A stretch of DNA of 64,000 nt from positions 246,296 through 310,295 of the forward strand of contig JAFWSN010000001.1 of assembly GCA_017519305.1 (NCBI GenBank), written 5' to 3'. The DNA comes from Candidatus Saccharimonadota bacterium (GTDB taxonomy: Bacteria; Patescibacteriota; Saccharimonadia; Saccharimonadales; Saccharimonadaceae). The translations under genes were made by a program, and so were the position numbers. This document shows, piece after piece, positions 23,504 through 32,588 of this stretch. The notes beneath the pieces were generated by a model. It made no database searches, was not told the DNA's origin, and worked only from the letters and a program-made list of their open reading frames with translations. Position 1 is the stretch's first letter; each line of letters opens with the position of its first letter.

Positions 23504-24646
23504 ATGATTTATCTTGATCATGCCGCTGCTACGCCAGTTTCTAAAAAAGCCCGCGCCGCCATGGAACCATACCTCGCGGACAACTTTTTTAATCCTTCCG
23601 CAGCTTATCTTCCGGCCAAAAAAGTTCGTGCCGATTACGAAGAAGCCAAGTCTACCATCGCCCACTGTATTGGCGCCAAAGGTAGCGACATTATCATGAC
23701 TTCCGGTGCTACCGAAGCCAACAACCTCGCTTTCTCACTCATTAAATCAAAATGTTTAGTACTTGCCACCGAGCACGATTCCGTCCTCAAGGTTGCAAAA
23801 AATTACGACCACGCCGAAATCGCCGTCTTAAAAAACGGTCTCATTGATCTGGCTGATTTTAAAAAGAAACTCGACGACAAAGTTGATTTTGTTTCAATCG
23901 CTTTAGCCGGCAACGAACTCGGCACCATTCAGCCACTCGCCGAAATTGCCGAAATCATTCGCGCTGAACGTCTGCGCCGCCTCAAAAACGGTAACAAAAC
24001 TCCGCTTTTCCTACATTCAGACGCCTCTCAAGCTATGAATTTGCTCGACATCAACGTTGCCCGTCTCGGCGTAGATTTGCTTACTATTAACTCCGCCAAA
24101 GTCTATGGGCCAAAAGGCGTTGGCGCGCTTTATCTTTCGCATGATGTACGCCTTACACCAATGCTATTTGGCGGTGGCCAAGAAAACGGCCTCCGTTCTG
24201 GCACCGAAAATGTCGCCGGCGTGATTGGCTTTGCTACCGCTTTTAAAGAAGCCAAAGAGCATCTAAATGGCAACCGCAAAAAGTATGAAAAACTCGTTAA
24301 AATTTTGCGCGATGGTTTAAAAGAAAGCGCCATTGAACCAATTTTTCTCGGCGCTGATAAGCATCAGCTAACTAACTTCTGCCCAGTTTCTTACCCAGGC
24401 ATCGACGCCGAACGCGTAATCTTCAAACTTGAAGAAAACGAAGTCTACGTTTCAACCGGTGCTGCCTGCGCCGCATCCAAAGGCCAAAAATCTCACACGC
24501 TCGCCGCAATTGGCCTAACCGACACCGAAATTTCCGGCTCGCTCCGTTTGTCGCTCGGCGAACTGAACGACGAAGAGAATATTAAGCAAGCGGTCGAAAT
24601 TATCAATCGCACAGTTAAGGAAGAATATGAACGCAACCAAAAATAA
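23504..24646 (+). CDS. Cysteine desulfurase (NifS/IscS family)
   Basis: 380-aa PLP enzyme that takes sulfur from cysteine. YLDHAAATPVS opens the fold, SGATEANNLA follows, HSDASQA binds PLP, and INSAKVYGPKGVGALY holds the PLP Lys. The catalytic Cys is in VSTGAACAASKGQKSHTL. It overlaps mnmA by 20 nt, so its likely job is to supply sulfur for tRNA 2-thiouridine; no Fe-S scaffold gene is next to it. Confidence 0.93.
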   Translation: MIYLDHAAATPVSKKARAAMEPYLADNFFNPSAAYLPAKKVRADYEEAKSTIAHCIGAKGSDIIMTSGATEANNLAFSLIKSKCLVLATEHDSVLKVAKNYDHAEIAVLKNGLIDLADFKKKLDDKVDFVSIALAGNELGTIQPLAEIAEIIRAERLRRLKNGNKTPLFLHSDASQAMNLLDINVARLGVDLLTINSAKVYGPKGVGALYLSHDVRLTPMLFGGGQENGLRSGTENVAGVIGFATAFKEAKEHLNGNRKKYEKLVKILRDGLKESAIEPIFLGADKHQLTNFCPVSYPGIDAERVIFKLEENEVYVSTGAACAASKGQKSHTLAAIGLTDTEISGSLRLSLGELNDEENIKQAVEIINRTVKEEYERNQK

Positions 24647-25664
24647 GACCGTTTACCTTGGTATGAGTGGCGGCGTCGATTCTAGTGTTTCGGCTTTACT
24701 TTTGAAAGAGCAAGGCTACAAGGTAATTGGCGTCTATATGAAAAACTGGTCCAAAGATTTGCCAGGCATGAAATGCCCATGGGCCGAAGATCTAGCCGAC
24801 GCTAAGCGTGTTGCGGTCAAACTCGACCTTGATTTTGAAGTTTGGGATTTTGAAGAAGCTTATAAGAAGCGCGTGGTCGACTATATGCTCGAGGAATTCA
24901 AAAAAGGCAACACGCCAAACCCAGACATCATGTGTAACCAAGAAATTAAATTCAAATTGTTTTACGAAGAGGCCATGCGCCGCGGCGGTGATTATATTGC
25001 TACTGGTCACTATGCTAAAACTGACGGTAAAAATCTCCTTCGCGCTGCTGATGAGAACAAGGATCAAACTTATTTCCTTTATCGTATTTCAAACGAATCC
25101 TTGGAGCACACACTTTTTCCAATTGGCGACATGAAAAAACCAGACGTCAAAAAACTAGCCGAGAAAAACAATTTGCACAATGCCTACAAAAAAGAATCTA
25201 TGGGCGTCTGTTTTGTTGGTGAAGTTGGTATGAAGGATTTTCTTAAAGAATACATCGATATTAAACCGGGCGAAATCCGCGAAGTCGAAAGCGATACCGT
25301 GCTCGGCTATCACGAAGGCGCCGTCTTCTACACCATCGGCCAACGTCACGGCCTCTACATCAGCGGCGGCTTGCCATATTACGTCGTGAAAAAAGATCTC
25401 GCAAAAAATATCGTCTACGTGTCAAAGAATCTTAACGATGACAACTTGTGGACCACAGAACTTGAACTCGGCGACATTATCATCCGCACTAAAAAAGCTC
25501 CAACCGAAGTATTAGTTCGCCTACGCCACCGCGCGCCACTTATTCCAGCCAAATTTAACGGCAAAAAAGTAGTCTTTGAAAACGCCATCAAACGCCCAGC
25601 TTCCGGCCAGTCCGTCGTCTTGTACGACAACGAAATCTGCCTCGGCGGCGGCATTATTATTTAA
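24627..25664 (+). CDS. mnmA: tRNA-specific 2-thiouridylase MnmA
   Basis: Thiolates U34 of Glu, Gln and Lys tRNAs. 345 aa. GMSGGVDSSVSALLL is the PP-loop ATP site; DIMCNQEIKF and GVCFVGE carry the two catalytic Cys. ADENKDQTYFLYR is the conserved tRNA-binding loop. AAGGAAG lies before the ATG, inside the end of the desulfurase gene. Convergent with the GH3 gene by 8 nt overlap. No tusA-E relay is seen, so direct transfer from the desulfurase, as in Bacillus YrvO-MnmA, is likely. Confidence 0.95.
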   Translation: MNATKNKTVYLGMSGGVDSSVSALLLKEQGYKVIGVYMKNWSKDLPGMKCPWAEDLADAKRVAVKLDLDFEVWDFEEAYKKRVVDYMLEEFKKGNTPNPDIMCNQEIKFKLFYEEAMRRGGDYIATGHYAKTDGKNLLRAADENKDQTYFLYRISNESLEHTLFPIGDMKKPDVKKLAEKNNLHNAYKKESMGVCFVGEVGMKDFLKEYIDIKPGEIREVESDTVLGYHEGAVFYTIGQRHGLYISGGLPYYVVKKDLAKNIVYVSKNLNDDNLWTTELELGDIIIRTKKAPTEVLVRLRHRAPLIPAKFNGKKVVFENAIKRPASGQSVVLYDNEICLGGGIII

Positions 25665-26808
25665 TCAAACCTTTTTGAATCTTAAGCGCCAAGACTGGCA
25701 CCAAAATATAATCAATCTGCGACTCAGAAATCACACCGTCCGTTACAGCTTGCTTAATCTCATTAAACGCCGTCACGTAATCCGTCACGATTAGCATATT
25801 GTGACCAGCGAGAACCGCCTGCACGGTGGCCGAATATTGCCCTTCGTAAAACTCACTAATTGCCGCCATCGACAAATCATCCGTAATCGAGATACCCGAA
25901 AAATTCAAATCTTGTGTCAGGATTTGATGCACAGTCTTCGACATAGAAGCAGGATTTTCAGCATCGATTGTGGTCATTATATTATGTGCAGTCATCACAA
26001 AATCGGCTCCAGCCTCAATCCCGGCCACAAACGGAATTGCATCACTTGCTAAAATTTCATCTTTTGAACGTTCATCGCGCGCTAGATCGAAGTGCGTATC
26101 GACATTTTTGGCATAACCAGGGAAATGTTTTAACGTCGCAGAAATATTCGCGTCTTGATATATTTTTACGACCCGTTTAGCGAACTCAGCCACCTGCTCC
26201 GGATCGCCACTAAAACTACGATTAAATATATATGCCTCTTCGTCGCCGCAAACATCAACCACCGGCGCAAAATTTACATTTATACCAAGCTCTTTTAAAG
26301 TACTCGCTTTTTCTTGCTCTACCTGTTCTAAAAGTTCAAAACCTCCCTGTAAGTAGAGTTCTCTTGGCGAACCATAATCCGCAAGACCAGCATATGAAAG
26401 TCTTGAAACCTCACCACCCTCTTCATCAATGCCGATGAACATGTCAATCTCCGCCGTTTCTTGCCAGCGAGAAATCTTGTTTTTGATTGATTCCAGAGTC
26501 TGTCCCTCGATATCACGACCAAACAAAATATACCCGCCAAAATGATAAGCATTTATATCACGTATGATATTTTCCTGGGGAACACGAACAAACAAAAGTT
26601 GGCCAATCTTTTCGTCCAAAGTCATTTCATCCAACAAATCGTTTGCACCCGAGTAATTACCAGAAAATTTTTCTACCATCGGAGTCGGAGCCGCCAAATC
26701 ACCCTCTTCAAAATTCACCGGCTGGCTCTTCGCGAAGAACATCATGAAGCCAAAAAGTGTCATCAAACTACCAGTTATTACCAGCAGAGCAACCCTGAGC
26801 TTCTTCAT
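25657..26808 (-). CDS. Glycoside hydrolase family 3, NagZ-like beta-N-acetylhexosaminidase, membrane-anchored
   Basis: 383 aa. A signal anchor (about residues 4-27) precedes the GH3 barrel. IGIDEEGGEVSRL, LKHFPGYAKNVDTHFDLARDE (the NagZ His/Asp acid-base loop) and ISITDDLSMAAI (nucleophile Asp) identify the NagZ type, which releases GlcNAc from muropeptides or wall. I choose the ATG at 26808, because it lies 6 nt after TGG-TAGAAT; the ATG at 26814 touches the -10 box. The outward location suggests a role in wall turnover or use of a partner's wall. Confidence 0.9.
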   Translation of the reverse strand: MKKLRVALLVITGSLMTLFGFMMFFAKSQPVNFEEGDLAAPTPMVEKFSGNYSGANDLLDEMTLDEKIGQLLFVRVPQENIIRDINAYHFGGYILFGRDIEGQTLESIKNKISRWQETAEIDMFIGIDEEGGEVSRLSYAGLADYGSPRELYLQGGFELLEQVEQEKASTLKELGINVNFAPVVDVCGDEEAYIFNRSFSGDPEQVAEFAKRVVKIYQDANISATLKHFPGYAKNVDTHFDLARDERSKDEILASDAIPFVAGIEAGADFVMTAHNIMTTIDAENPASMSKTVHQILTQDLNFSGISITDDLSMAAISEFYEGQYSATVQAVLAGHNMLIVTDYVTAFNEIKQAVTDGVISESQIDYILVPVLALKIQKGLIK

Positions 26809-26814
26809 ACCCAT

Positions 26815-26823
26815 ATTCTACCA
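26815..26823 (-). promoter_or_regulatory. Leaderless -10 promoter of the GH3 gene
   Basis: Minus-strand TGG-TAGAAT, 6 nt to the ATG at 26808. Shares the palindrome ACCATATATGGT (26820-26831) with the alaS promoter. Confidence 0.6.
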
Positions 26824-26827
26824 TATA

Positions 26828-26836
26828 TGGTATAAT
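26828..26836 (+). promoter_or_regulatory. Leaderless extended -10 promoter of alaS
   Basis: TGG-TATAAT, 7 nt to the ATG. Confidence 0.7.
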
Positions 26837-26843
26837 TATCCCT

Positions 26844-28715
26844 ATGAATGCAAACGAAGTCCGTCAAAAATTTTTAGATTTTCAAATTAAAAAAGGCCAC
26901 AAAATGATCGCGCCAGCACCACTCGTGCTCGAAAACGATCCGACCACGCTTTTTACCGGCTCTGGCATGCAACCACTTTTACCATATCTTCTTGGCAAAC
27001 CACACCAGGACGGCACTAGACTGACCGATTCTCAACCATCTCTCCGTTTGCAAGATATCGAAGACGTTGGCGACCCTCGTCACACGACGGTCTTCGAAAT
27101 GCTTGGTAACTGGTCACTCGGTGACTACTTTAAAGAAGAGCAAATCCGCAATTTCTTTGAATTCTTAACCAAAGAAATCGGCCTCGACCCAAACAAAATC
27201 TACGTCACTTGTTTCATTGGTGACGAGAAATATGGTATTCCGAAGGACGACGAAGCTGCTCATATTTGGCAAGAAGTCTTTAGAGAAGCCGGCATCGACG
27301 CAAAAATTGCTGAAATCGGCTCTGCAGAAGAAGGCGACAAACGCGGCATTAAACCAGGCGAACATATTTTCTTCTACGACGACCATGAGAACTGGTGGAG
27401 CCGTGGCGGCGGTATCGAAACTACCCCACTTGGCGATCCATGTGGTCCAGACTCTGAAGTCTTCTACGACTTCGGCGAAGATAAACAAGACGTCGAAAAA
27501 TACGGCCTCGCTCATCCAGCTTCAGACGGTGCTCGTTTCATGGAAATCGGCAACCAAGTCTTTATGCAATATCGCAGAAAAGACGATGGTACTTTTGAAG
27601 AACTCGAGAAAAAGAACGTCGACTTTGGTGGTGGCCTTGAACGTATCACCGCTGCTTCCATCAATAGCTTTGACGTGTTCAAAATCTCCCTCATGAAACC
27701 TATTGTCGAAAAACTCGAAGCTTTGTCTGGCAAATCTTACGACAACAATACCGACGAAATGCGCATTATTGCCGACCATTTACGTGGCGCTTATCTACTT
27801 TCTGCTCAAGGCCTAACACCTTCCAACAAAGCCCATGGCTATGCTTTGCGCCGTCTCATTCGCCGCGCTATTTTGCGTGCTCTTGATCTTGGCATTGCTG
27901 ACAACTTCTTACCAGAAATTGTGCCAGTCATTGCCGGAAACTACACCGAACTTAGCGACGACATCTTGAGCCACCGCGCCGACGCCCTTGCTGTACTCGA
28001 AAAAGAGGAACGCGCCTTCCGCCAGACTCTTAACAAAGGCCTTCGCGAACTTCGCAAACTTGGCGACTCGCTCACTGGCTACGATCTATTTAAACTCCAA
28101 GATACCTATGGCTTCCCACTCGAACTTTCGATTGAAGAATGCTACCGCGAAAACATCAAACTTTCCGAGAATTACCAAAAAGAATTCGAGGAAGCTTTAG
28201 CTGAACAACGCGAGCGTAGCAAAACTGCTTCAAAAGGCATGTTTAAGGGTGGTCTCGAAGACCACGGCGAACAAACCGTCAAATATCATACTGCTTGCCA
28301 TTTGTTGCTTGCCGCCTTGCAAAAATTAGTTAATCCAACTATCTGTCAGAAGGGTTCTAATATTACTTCTGAGCGCGTCCGTTTCGATTTTAATCTCGAT
28401 CATAAAATGACCGAGGAAGAACTCGCCAAAGTCGAGGCCCAAGTTAACGAATGGATTAAAGCTGACCTTCCAGTCATCCATGCTGAATACGAAAAAAATT
28501 ACGCCAAAAACGAACTGAAAGCCCATGGCCAATTCTGGGACAAATACCCAGACATGCTTACCGTCTATACTATCGGTGACGAAAGCGACCCAGTCTCCCG
28601 CGAGGTTTGTGGTGGCCCACACGTTGAACATACTGGTGTTCTAAATTCATTCAAAATCGTCAAAGAAGAATCTTCCGCTGCTGGCATTCGCCGCATAAAA
28701 GCTATCCTTAAATAA
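26844..28715 (+). CDS. alaS: Alanyl-tRNA synthetase, short form without C-Ala domain
   Basis: Charges tRNA-Ala. 623 aa compared with about 875 in most bacteria. The catalytic class II core (FTGSGMQPLLPYLLG, RHTTVFEMLGNWSLGDYFKEE), tRNA-recognition region and editing domain (HTACHLLLAAL, CGGPHVEHTG zinc site, with Pro for the usual Thr in CGGTH) are present. The chain ends soon after the editing domain at IRRIKAILK, so the DHHA1/oligomerisation module is absent. The stop and the neighbour's promoter follow directly, so the short form is not a sequencing break. Confidence 0.95.
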   Translation: MNANEVRQKFLDFQIKKGHKMIAPAPLVLENDPTTLFTGSGMQPLLPYLLGKPHQDGTRLTDSQPSLRLQDIEDVGDPRHTTVFEMLGNWSLGDYFKEEQIRNFFEFLTKEIGLDPNKIYVTCFIGDEKYGIPKDDEAAHIWQEVFREAGIDAKIAEIGSAEEGDKRGIKPGEHIFFYDDHENWWSRGGGIETTPLGDPCGPDSEVFYDFGEDKQDVEKYGLAHPASDGARFMEIGNQVFMQYRRKDDGTFEELEKKNVDFGGGLERITAASINSFDVFKISLMKPIVEKLEALSGKSYDNNTDEMRIIADHLRGAYLLSAQGLTPSNKAHGYALRRLIRRAILRALDLGIADNFLPEIVPVIAGNYTELSDDILSHRADALAVLEKEERAFRQTLNKGLRELRKLGDSLTGYDLFKLQDTYGFPLELSIEECYRENIKLSENYQKEFEEALAEQRERSKTASKGMFKGGLEDHGEQTVKYHTACHLLLAALQKLVNPTICQKGSNITSERVRFDFNLDHKMTEEELAKVEAQVNEWIKADLPVIHAEYEKNYAKNELKAHGQFWDKYPDMLTVYTIGDESDPVSREVCGGPHVEHTGVLNSFKIVKEESSAAGIRRIKAILK

Positions 28716-28720
28716 TTTTG

Positions 28721-28729
28721 TGTTATACT
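28721..28729 (+). promoter_or_regulatory. Leaderless extended -10 promoter of the FtsA-like gene
   Basis: TGT-TATACT with 6 nt to the ATG. Confidence 0.65.
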
Positions 28730-28735
28730 TTAAGT

Positions 28736-29953
28736 ATGAGCACTATACTTGCTTTAGACATTGGGACCGAATTTGTTAAAGCCGTCATTGCCAAAGCTAG
28801 TCGCAAGGGCAATCTTGAGGTAATTGGTGTTGGCCGCGCCAAACAAGCACCAGCAAATATTTTTGCCGGCGCCATCGCCGATATTCCAGCTGTCGTTTCG
28901 GTTTGCGAAAAAGCCTTGCTCGATGCCGAAGAAGAAGCCAAAGAATCCGCCAAACTCACTGTTGTTGGTATTGCTGGCGAACTTATTAAGGGCTCCACTA
29001 CTACTGTCCGTTATCACCGCGAAAACCCAAACAAGCCAATCACCGAAAACGAAATGTCGATCATCATCAAGAAGGTACAGGAACGTGCTGGCGAAGCGGC
29101 CAAGAAAACCGTCGCACTCGAAACCGGCAATAAAAATGTCGAGGTCCGTTTGATTAATTCCGCAATCGTTTCACTTATGATCGATGGATACAAAATTTCC
29201 AATCCGATCGGTTTCAAAGGTTCTGATATTATTATTCAATTCTATACTGCTTTCGCACCACTTATTCACGTTGCAGCCATTGAAAAAGTCTGCGCCGAGC
29301 TCGACCTCGAACTACTCACCGTTGCGGTTGAGCCATTCGCAGTTTGCCGCGCTTGTCTCGGCGATGACTTAGATTCTAATTTCTCCGGCATCGTCATGGA
29401 TATTGGCGGCGGCACTACCGATATTGCCGTAGTTGACGATGGTGGTGTTGATGGCACCAAAATGTTCTCAATCGGCGGCCGCAGCTTTACTCGTCAAATC
29501 GCCGAAGGTTTAGGCGTTGATTACGACACGGCCGAAGAATATAAGCTCGATTTCGAAAATCTTGACGCACCAATCAAAGAAAAAGTCGAAGCTACTATTG
29601 CTAGAAATCTCAAAGTTTGGGTTTCCGGCGTAGAAGTTGCACTTGAAGATTTTAATACTGTCGAAGTCCTACCGCGCAACATCTTACTCTGTGGCGGTGG
29701 CGCCGGTCTATCCACTTTGCAAGAAACCCTTGCGCTTTCCGACTGGTATAAAGACCTCCCATTCTCGCGTCGCCCAACCATCAATATTATTGACGTTAAT
29801 ACCTTACCAAACATTAAGTTCAGCTCAAAAACCCCACTCGATCACTCTTACGCTACAGCACTTGGCTTGCTGCGCGTCGGCATGGATACCCTAGCTAGCA
29901 ACCCAGACGGCGACGGCATCCGTGCTAAAATTTCTAAGTTATTGCAAAACTAA
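28736..29953 (+). CDS. FtsA/PilM-type actin-like ATPase
   Basis: 405 aa. Phosphate 1 loop LALDIGTEFVKAVI, an SHS2-like subdomain (VVGIAGELIKGSTTTVRY, then ITENEMSIIIKKVQ), phosphate 2 loop GIVMDIGGGTTDIAVV and adenosine motif LLCGGGAGL mark the FtsA/PilM group. No division-cluster gene is adjacent and the C-terminus lacks an obvious FtsA amphipathic tail, so PilM-like or a lineage-specific member is possible. The start at 28736 follows the -10 by 6 nt; the in-frame ATG at 28718 is before the promoter. Overlaps convergent rluB-like gene by 4 nt. Confidence 0.82.
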   Translation: MSTILALDIGTEFVKAVIAKASRKGNLEVIGVGRAKQAPANIFAGAIADIPAVVSVCEKALLDAEEEAKESAKLTVVGIAGELIKGSTTTVRYHRENPNKPITENEMSIIIKKVQERAGEAAKKTVALETGNKNVEVRLINSAIVSLMIDGYKISNPIGFKGSDIIIQFYTAFAPLIHVAAIEKVCAELDLELLTVAVEPFAVCRACLGDDLDSNFSGIVMDIGGGTTDIAVVDDGGVDGTKMFSIGGRSFTRQIAEGLGVDYDTAEEYKLDFENLDAPIKEKVEATIARNLKVWVSGVEVALEDFNTVEVLPRNILLCGGGAGLSTLQETLALSDWYKDLPFSRRPTINIIDVNTLPNIKFSSKTPLDHSYATALGLLRVGMDTLASNPDGDGIRAKISKLLQN

Positions 29954-30636
29954 TATTTTTCAACTTTTTCGTATTGGCCTTCTTTAAGGCCAGCTAGCTG
30001 ATATCTGCCAAATTGGATACGATGTAATTTTGTGACTTTATAGCCCAGTGCTGCAAAGGTGCGACGAATCTGGCGGTTGCGCCCCTCGCCGAGAACCACT
30101 TGAAAATGTCTGCGGTCATCATTGGTTTTTATTACCGTAAATTTAGATTTGCCGTCCTCAAGATCCACACCAAAATCCGAAATCATTTGTTGATGAAGCG
30201 GCTCCAAAACGCGGTCTAGTTCAATTTCATAAACCTTTTCCTTATAAAACTTCGGGTGCGTCATTTCAAACGCAAAATCACCATCATTGGTTAGGATAAT
30301 TAAACCGGAAGAATCTTTGTCTAAGCGGCCCACAGTCTTTAATTTTTGAAAATCTGCTGGCAAAAGGGAATAAAGCGTCGGAGCATCGCCCTGTGCTCGA
30401 CGCGAACAAACAAATCCAACCGGCTTATTAAAAGCGACATAAGAAAAGCCCACTTCAAATGGGACTACCTTTTTATTATAGCATACTTTACTGTTTTTGT
30501 CAACTCTGGCCCCTAAAGCGGCCGGTTTATCGTCGACTAAAACTTTACCGCTCGCAATTGCGTCGTCTGCTTCACGGCGAGATAAACCTAATCTCTCGGC
30601 CAAGAATTTATTGAGCCGGATTGACTGGGACTGCAT
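29950..30636 (-). CDS. Pseudouridine synthase, RsuA/RluB/RluF family
   Basis: 228 aa. The N-terminal S4 RNA-binding domain (IRLNKFLAERLGLSRREADDAI) precedes the catalytic domain with VGRLDKDSSGLIILTNDG, where the Asp is catalytic, and GRNRQIRRTF near the C-terminus. It modifies rRNA; the exact site cannot be told. The start overlaps the response regulator gene by 29 nt, so it is the third gene of the kinase-regulator operon. Confidence 0.92.
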   Translation of the reverse strand: MQSQSIRLNKFLAERLGLSRREADDAIASGKVLVDDKPAALGARVDKNSKVCYNKKVVPFEVGFSYVAFNKPVGFVCSRRAQGDAPTLYSLLPADFQKLKTVGRLDKDSSGLIILTNDGDFAFEMTHPKFYKEKVYEIELDRVLEPLHQQMISDFGVDLEDGKSKFTVIKTNDDRRHFQVVLGEGRNRQIRRTFAALGYKVTKLHRIQFGRYQLAGLKEGQYEKVEKY

Positions 30637-31126
30637 TAACCGCTCCTTGTGCTGGTTGAACCGGGGCCATTGCCGGGACTGCCGCTGGTTGAGCTACTGG
30701 TGCTACTGGCTGAGCTGGTACTGCTGCTTGTGCTGGCGCTGCCGGAGCTGGAGCTGCCGCATCACCAAGTACTTCATGAATCACGTTTACCACATCTTCA
30801 ATACCAACCTGAGACTTTACCAAATAGCGATCAGCGCCCAAAGATTCACCGCGCGCACGTTGTTCTGGTGAAGAAAGCGCCGTCATCATAACAACTTTCA
30901 CGTCCTTCAATTCTGGTGTAGAACGGATAATATCAAGCATATCGAAACCGGAAATTTTCGGCATCATTACATCGGACAAAATCAAATCAGGTTTTTCTTG
31001 CACAGCAACTGCAAGAGCCTCTTCGCCATCGCCAGCCACCACAATCGTGTAACCTTCAGCCGTCAAGCGGATGCTATAAATCTCACGAAGCGCGATATCG
31101 TCTTCTACAATCATTAATTTTGTCAT
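30608..31126 (-). CDS. Stand-alone response regulator with Pro/Ala/Gln-rich tail
   Basis: 172 aa. Receiver domain (1-118): acidic Asp9-Asp10, phospho-acceptor Asp52 in LILSDVMMP, MMTALS and YLVKS. There is no DNA-binding or enzyme domain; the last 50 residues are Ala/Pro/Gln/Val low-complexity sequence. The upstream kinase ends in a similar tail. It overlaps the kinase gene by 4 nt (ATGA), so the two are a cognate pair. Output must be through protein contacts, possibly through the tail. Confidence 0.9.
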   Translation of the reverse strand: MTKLMIVEDDIALREIYSIRLTAEGYTIVVAGDGEEALAVAVQEKPDLILSDVMMPKISGFDMLDIIRSTPELKDVKVVMMTALSSPEQRARGESLGADRYLVKSQVGIEDVVNVIHEVLGDAAAPAPAAPAQAAVPAQPVAPVAQPAAVPAMAPVQPAQGAVNAVPVNPAQ

Positions 31127-32541
31127 ATCTGTCCTCCATTATTTATTGGTTGGTTAGCTTGAACTGGTTGAATTGGCGGCTGCGGTTGCGTCGGTTGTGG
31201 CTGCGCCGGTACTGGCTGTGCCGGAACTATCTGCGGTTGGACCGGTACTACTTGCGGCGCTGATTGCGACTGTACTACCGGCGCTGGTTGAGCTGCCGGA
31301 GCTGGAGCCGGAGCCGCCTGTGGCTGCATTGCTTTTTGCATTGCCGCGAACTGTTCTTGATTCTTTTTAACGATCATTCTTTTTTCATATTCCTCAGACG
31401 AAATCCTTGGCAAAGATACAAAGAAGGTCGAACCTTCACCAAAGCCGGACTCTACCCAAATTTTACCGCCCATCGCCTCAACGCGCTGTTTGGTGAGATA
31501 AAGGCCAAGGCCAGTTCCGCCAATCTCGCGCGTGTCAGAGTTGTCTGCACGATAGAATTTCTGGAAAATATGCTGAATATCTTCAGACGAAATGCCGATA
31601 CCGGTGTCGGTGACATTAATTAAAACGCGATCACCGTCACCACGCACGTTTACCCAAACCGAACCACCCTTCGGGGTGTATTTGAGCGCATTTTCGAGCA
31701 AATTATCCATGATTTCTTGCATGAAACTAACATCGATCGAGGCGTAAACTACTTGCGCAATACGCAAATCCGATGCAGTCAAACGCCCATCAGACGAACC
31801 GAAAGTATAATTAATTTTATTGTCTTTGTTGAACTGCATACAGTAGTTATCAGACATTTGATGAATCAAAGTAATCATTTCGGCCGGTTCAAATTTTGGC
31901 ATAATCTTACCGTCATCAGTCTTAGTTACGTCGAGCAAATCCTGGAACAATTTGCCGAGATGTTTGGATGCGGCATGCGCGGCTTCCAGATATCCGTGAG
32001 CACGCTCGTCGATCGTTGCGGTTTGCGGATTCAAAGCGAGAGACAAATAGCCTTCGATCGAAGCAACCGGCGTGCGCATCTCGTGCGAAGCCGTAGAAAT
32101 AAATTCCGTCTGAGCCCCTTCCTCCTCAAGCTCCTTGGCAATATTTCTAAACGTTATAATCTTGTTTCCGGCAGAATCTCGAACATCAATTACTGAAATT
32201 GCAATCGGAATACGCTTACCGGTTACGCCCATAATCAAGCTGCCACGGAAAGAATCTAGCACCTCATTATTCATAACTGCACGAATTAAAGGATTCTCCT
32301 CTTCGGAAAGTTCACGACCTTCTTTAGACTCTAGACGAATAACATCTTTATAGTCAGCCCCAATCGGGTCGAGCATAGTATTATATTCGACCATCCTTTT
32401 GGCGGCTGGATTAATAAAGCAAACTTTTCCAGCGCGATCAACAATTACCACTCCATCATTAATTGAGTTCAAAGCTAGTTCGGACATAGCCGAACCATTA
32501 CTACCAGGTTGGATTGCCTGCTTACGCTTAAAAATACTCAT
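31123..32541 (-). CDS. Cytosolic PAS histidine kinase with Pro/Gln-rich tail
   Basis: 472 aa, no membrane segment. PAS-like domain (about 20-130, DGVVIVDRAGKVCFINPAAKRMV), HisKA with the phospho-His in STASHEMRTPVASI, and HATPase with N-box LLENALKYTPKGG, DTGIGIS and GGTGLGLYL. The last 75 residues are Ala/Pro/Gln/Val-rich, like the tail of its response regulator. I choose ATG 32541, 7 nt after TGT-TAAAAT; a GTG stands one codon before. First gene of the operon kinase, regulator, pseudouridine synthase. Confidence 0.92.
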   Translation of the reverse strand: MSIFKRKQAIQPGSNGSAMSELALNSINDGVVIVDRAGKVCFINPAAKRMVEYNTMLDPIGADYKDVIRLESKEGRELSEEENPLIRAVMNNEVLDSFRGSLIMGVTGKRIPIAISVIDVRDSAGNKIITFRNIAKELEEEGAQTEFISTASHEMRTPVASIEGYLSLALNPQTATIDERAHGYLEAAHAASKHLGKLFQDLLDVTKTDDGKIMPKFEPAEMITLIHQMSDNYCMQFNKDNKINYTFGSSDGRLTASDLRIAQVVYASIDVSFMQEIMDNLLENALKYTPKGGSVWVNVRGDGDRVLINVTDTGIGISSEDIQHIFQKFYRADNSDTREIGGTGLGLYLTKQRVEAMGGKIWVESGFGEGSTFFVSLPRISSEEYEKRMIVKKNQEQFAAMQKAMQPQAAPAPAPAAQPAPVVQSQSAPQVVPVQPQIVPAQPVPAQPQPTQPQPPIQPVQANQPINNGGQI

Positions 32542-32548
32542 CACTTTT

Positions 32549-32557
32549 ATTTTAACA
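32549..32557 (-). promoter_or_regulatory. Leaderless -10 promoter of the kinase operon
   Basis: Minus-strand TGT-TAAAAT, 7 nt to the ATG; divergent from the promoter at 32574. Confidence 0.6.
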
Positions 32558-32573
32558 CAAGCAGAATAAAATG

Positions 32574-32582
32574 TGATATATT
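32574..32582 (+). promoter_or_regulatory. Leaderless -10 promoter of the envelope operon
   Basis: TGA-TATATT, 6 nt to the ATG at 32589. Confidence 0.6.
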
Positions 32583-32588
32583 TTAAAT

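Noticed and set aside
28718-28735. Earlier ATG for the FtsA-like gene at 28718
   Set aside because: It lies before and within the -10 box and adds residues not found before the ALDIGT motif in the family.
30470-30500. Minus-strand TGCTATAAT inside the pseudouridine synthase gene
   Set aside because: It encodes in-frame Cys-Tyr-Asn, and no start codon or gene follows within the usual distance.
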